Assembly (NCBI GenBank): GCA_021413535.1
Contig: JAIOQF010000136.1
Span: forward strand, 1-8,284
Reading direction: 5' to 3'
DNA length: 8,284 bases
Origin: Verrucomicrobiota bacterium
GTDB taxonomy: Bacteria; Verrucomicrobiota; Verrucomicrobiia; Verrucomicrobiales; Verrucomicrobiaceae
Program-made: the position numbers and the translations under genes
Notes under the pieces: model-generated
Seen by the model: only the letters and a program-made list of their open reading frames with translations
Told to the model about the DNA's origin: nothing
Database searches by the model: none
In this document: positions 6,681-8,284 of the stretch, piece after piece
How positions within the stretch are numbered: the stretch's first letter is position 1
Layout of the letters: every line of letters begins with the position of its first letter

Positions 6681-6734
6681 GTAGTGGCGCGGACTAAGCA
6701 GACAAAACTGACTCGCCGCAAGCGATTTATCCAG

Positions 6735-6748
6735 CGGAGCCAGCTCCG
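6735..6748. terminator. Short perfect hairpin after the Ig/FN3 gene, possible weak terminator
   Basis: CGGAGC and GCTCCG flank two bases, and a five-base-pair stem with a four-base loop is sterically possible. It sits about 10 bases beyond the TGA that ends the anchor segment, in the 78-base gap before the decarboxylase gene. There is no T-tract on either side, so this is not a canonical intrinsic terminator. It may only be an RNA 3'-end stabilising stem. Confidence 0.25.
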
Positions 6749-6758
6749 ATAACAGTCC

Positions 6759-6983
6759 TCAGGACGAATAGATGCCGCGATCTGTGCCCGACGATTTTGC
6801 CTCACGATGAAATCCCCACTGCCAGACACCAAGCCGCATCTGGTTCAAGATATAAGCTGCTGCTGCTAGAATGATGGCAGCCAGCGTTCGCCAAACCCAC
6901 GCGGGCATGCTCCAGGCATTATCGGTCGTGATGATAAAACCCGGCGAGGGCTCGGAAATTTTTTCGTCGCGATCCACGCCCAT
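6759..6983 (-). CDS. Frameshifted C-terminal part of the Ig/FN3 protein: last FN3 strands and membrane anchor
   Basis: Read alone, this is a 74-residue frame starting MGVDRDEKISEPSPGFIITT. The frame is open further upstream to about 7097. There it reads GAAIFAQITSLPPAAQIELR just before the ATG, which with MGVDRDEKISEPS gives the last strands of a fibronectin type III domain (the usual YxxRVxAVNxxGxSxPS pattern). A hydrophobic helix follows (about residues 26-46, SMPAWVWRTLAAIILAAAAY), then a basic tail (QMRLGVWQWGFHREAK). This would anchor the protein in the membrane with a short cytoplasmic end. It therefore completes the Ig/FN3 protein, whose own frame stops at 6994 in the middle of the FN3 fold. 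An independent small membrane protein is possible but less likely, since its first 20 residues are recognisably FN3. Confidence 0.6.
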   Translation of the reverse strand: MGVDRDEKISEPSPGFIITTDNAWSMPAWVWRTLAAIILAAAAYILNQMRLGVWQWGFHREAKSSGTDRGIYSS

Positions 6984-6993
6984 GATGCGCAGT

Positions 6994-8284
6994 TCAATCT
7001 GGGCTGCCGGAGGAAGCGATGTAATCTGCGCGAAAATTGCCGCTCCCTTGTCGCGACATGACCATCGTAGCAGCTTCGATGATCCAGCCGACGGGTTTCA
7101 CCGATGGATTTTTCCAGGCGACGGTCAGACTGTGCGATGTGCGATCAAGCAGCTCCAGACTCGTCACTCGCTCGAGGAAGGGATTGATCCGATCCTGCAT
7201 TACCGGCTCGCCCATCGAGGACAATTGAGCCATCTGCAGCTGCTCCATGGGTGTGGGTGGAGCGGTCTCGTCTTCTTTCGACACGGGCGGCGGTGTCTCA
7301 CGGGTAACTTCAGTCGGCGACACCTTCGGAGTCACCACCTCAGGAACAGCAGCCAACTCCGCCCGCAGGACTTGCATCTGCACCACGATGGGCGGTATGG
7401 ACTGATTCCCGCTGAACGTCAGCTCCCTCTTCAACAGTCCGGGCTGATCTCCCGTCATCGTCAGGACAAACACCGCATGAGCACCTGGCTCCAGCCTGAC
7501 CGCCTCTTCAGAAGGCTTGACCATCAGTGGCGCGCGCACCTGCGCTTGAATCACTGCAGTGGTGCCGCCAATATTCTTCATCACCACTTCTCCGCGCGCC
7601 GCCTTGCCCGCCGGCGCGCTGCCCAAATCAAGCAATGCACCCGGAGGAGATACCACGCGCAACTCCGCCGGCTTGGCATCAGCCACCACCGCCACTACTT
7701 CACCACCCTGGACAGAAGTAATTTTCAATTCGCCATGATAAGATGCCACATCCTGCGGCGGCAGCGCCAGCGAGACCCGCGCCGTGCCGCCGCCCGGCAC
7801 CTCGATGACACCGCCGCCCTGAAGTCGTCCATCCGCCTGCACCTGCACGCGAACTGGCTCCGGTTGTCCATTGGTCAACTGCAGCTCCCCTTCCCGGGCG
7901 CCCGATACACCAATCGCCAAAACGAGACGACCCGGCGTCACCGTCAGTGGACGAAGACACTGGCCATAAAGCGGCAGCTTGCTTCCCGCCACGCCCGCCT
8001 GCAAAAATTTCTCCAGCCGATAAATTCCCGCCGTCTTCGGCCGAAAATTCACCGTGAAATTCCCAGTCTCGCCCGACTTGACCTCCATGCGTGCCGGCCC
8101 CGACCAGGGATCTTCCCAGGGAATATCAGCGGCGAAATCCGCCACACCGTTATTTTTCACCGCGAATCGCACAATCCCCTCGTCGCCCAAAAAAACTTTG
8201 TCCACAGGCCTGTAGTCAACCAGTTCCAGCTTCGGCTCAAATTTTTTGCCCGTCAGTGTGACCATCGCCGGTGCCGATATGGTC
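6994..8284 (-). CDS. Surface protein with HYDIN/ASPM-type Ig-like repeats and FN3 domain, 5'-partial, frame broken near 7050
   Basis: The frame is open through the right edge. The first in-window ATG (8265) has no ribosome-binding site, and the residues before it (TISAPA) read straight into MVTLTG, the closing strand of a preceding repeat, so the true start lies outside. Counting from 8265, Ig-like beta-sandwich units cover about 14-104, 108-198 and 205-300, with the recurring pattern G-x-V-x-F/M-x-V/K-N-x-G (IVRFAVKNNGV, GEVVMKNIGGT). A Pro/Thr/Glu-rich linker spans about 304-345. An FN3 domain starts near 363 (HSLTVAWKNPSVKPVGWIIEA). After about residue 404 the FN3 pattern is lost and the frame soon stops. 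The rest continues in the next frame, which carries the membrane anchor. Such repeat proteins are extracytoplasmic and usually structural or adhesive; no catalytic motif is visible. The specific role is unknown. Confidence 0.7.
   Translation of the reverse strand, partial: TISAPAMVTLTGKKFEPKLELVDYRPVDKVFLGDEGIVRFAVKNNGVADFAADIPWEDPWSGPARMEVKSGETGNFTVNFRPKTAGIYRLEKFLQAGVAGSKLPLYGQCLRPLTVTPGRLVLAIGVSGAREGELQLTNGQPEPVRVQVQADGRLQGGGVIEVPGGGTARVSLALPPQDVASYHGELKITSVQGGEVVAVVADAKPAELRVVSPPGALLDLGSAPAGKAARGEVVMKNIGGTTAVIQAQVRAPLMVKPSEEAVRLEPGAHAVFVLTMTGDQPGLLKRELTFSGNQSIPPIVVQMQVLRAELAAVPEVVTPKVSPTEVTRETPPPVSKEDETAPPTPMEQLQMAQLSSMGEPVMQDRINPFLERVTSLELLDRTSHSLTVAWKNPSVKPVGWIIEAATMVMSRQGSGNFRADYIASSGSPD
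7040..7062 (-). other. Probable frameshift site within the FN3 coding region
   Basis: On the upper side (above 7057) the FN3 pattern fits the frame of the long Ig/FN3 segment. On the lower side (below 7045) it fits the frame one base further along. Skipping one base in this stretch joins GWIIEAATMVMS to DKGAAIFAQITSLPP and restores a full FN3 domain plus anchor. No classical slippery heptamer is obvious, although a CGA codon lies at 7051-7053. The cause could be a real mutation, a sequence error or, less likely, recoding. Confidence 0.55.

Noticed and set aside
6759..6983. An independent small single-helix membrane protein
   Set aside because: Its first 20 residues and the open sequence just upstream of its ATG complete the FN3 domain of the preceding gene, so it is better read as that gene's displaced C-terminus.
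8263..8265. ATG at 8265 as the true start of the Ig/FN3 protein
   Set aside because: There is no ribosome-binding site or signal peptide, the frame is open to the window edge, and the first residues look like the last strand of a preceding Ig-like repeat.
1..8284. CRISPR arrays, tRNA or rRNA genes, and insertion sequences
   Set aside because: No regularly spaced repeats, cloverleaf-like segments, rRNA motifs, transposase motifs or paired terminal inverted repeats were seen in either strand.

Overview
The window looks like chromosomal DNA from a Verrucomicrobiota bacterium, probably of the Verrucomicrobiales (Akkermansia/Prosthecobacter-like). The main evidence is a block of five consecutive minus-strand genes matching in kind and order the Akkermansia muciniphila type IV pilus locus Amuc_1102-1101-1100-1099-1098. 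This assignment rests on recalled family features, not on a database search. Every supported gene is on the minus strand, so the window is best read from its right end to its left.

Right end (8284 to 6759): the 3' part of a large secreted or surface protein with at least three Ig-like (HYDIN/ASPM/SPD-2-type) beta-sandwich repeats, a Pro/Thr-rich linker, one fibronectin type III domain and a C-terminal membrane anchor. Its start lies outside the window. The FN3 domain is split by an apparent frameshift near 7050, which leaves the last FN3 strands and the anchor in another frame.

Middle (6680 to 5727): a complete UDP-glucuronate decarboxylase (UDP-xylose synthase) of the extended SDR family, which supplies a nucleotide sugar for surface glycans.

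Left two thirds (5633 to 15): the pilus operon. A small exported protein (Amuc_1102-like) is followed by a 585-residue protein that fuses a PilM actin-like ATPase to a membrane-anchored PilN. Next come a PilO-like protein (Amuc_1100-like) overlapping it by one base in TAATG, a PilP-position protein with a calcium-binding-type Asp loop (Amuc_1099-like), and the N-terminal half of an Amuc_1098-type secretin carrying TPR repeats. Together they would form the inner-membrane alignment complex (PilMNO), its periplasmic link (PilP position) and the outer-membrane exit pore (PilQ). The layout is the classical pilM-N-O-P-Q order in divergent form.

The secretin frame ends at a TGA only 14 bases from the window edge, before its pore domain. 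This looks like a second frame disruption, or a sequence error, rather than a true end. The most notable features are the PilM-PilN fusion, the TPR-secretin fusion, the Asp-loop protein where PilP is expected, the two frame disruptions, and the near absence of Shine-Dalgarno sequences before well-defined starts. No RNA genes, CRISPR arrays, insertion sequences or convincing strong terminators were seen.
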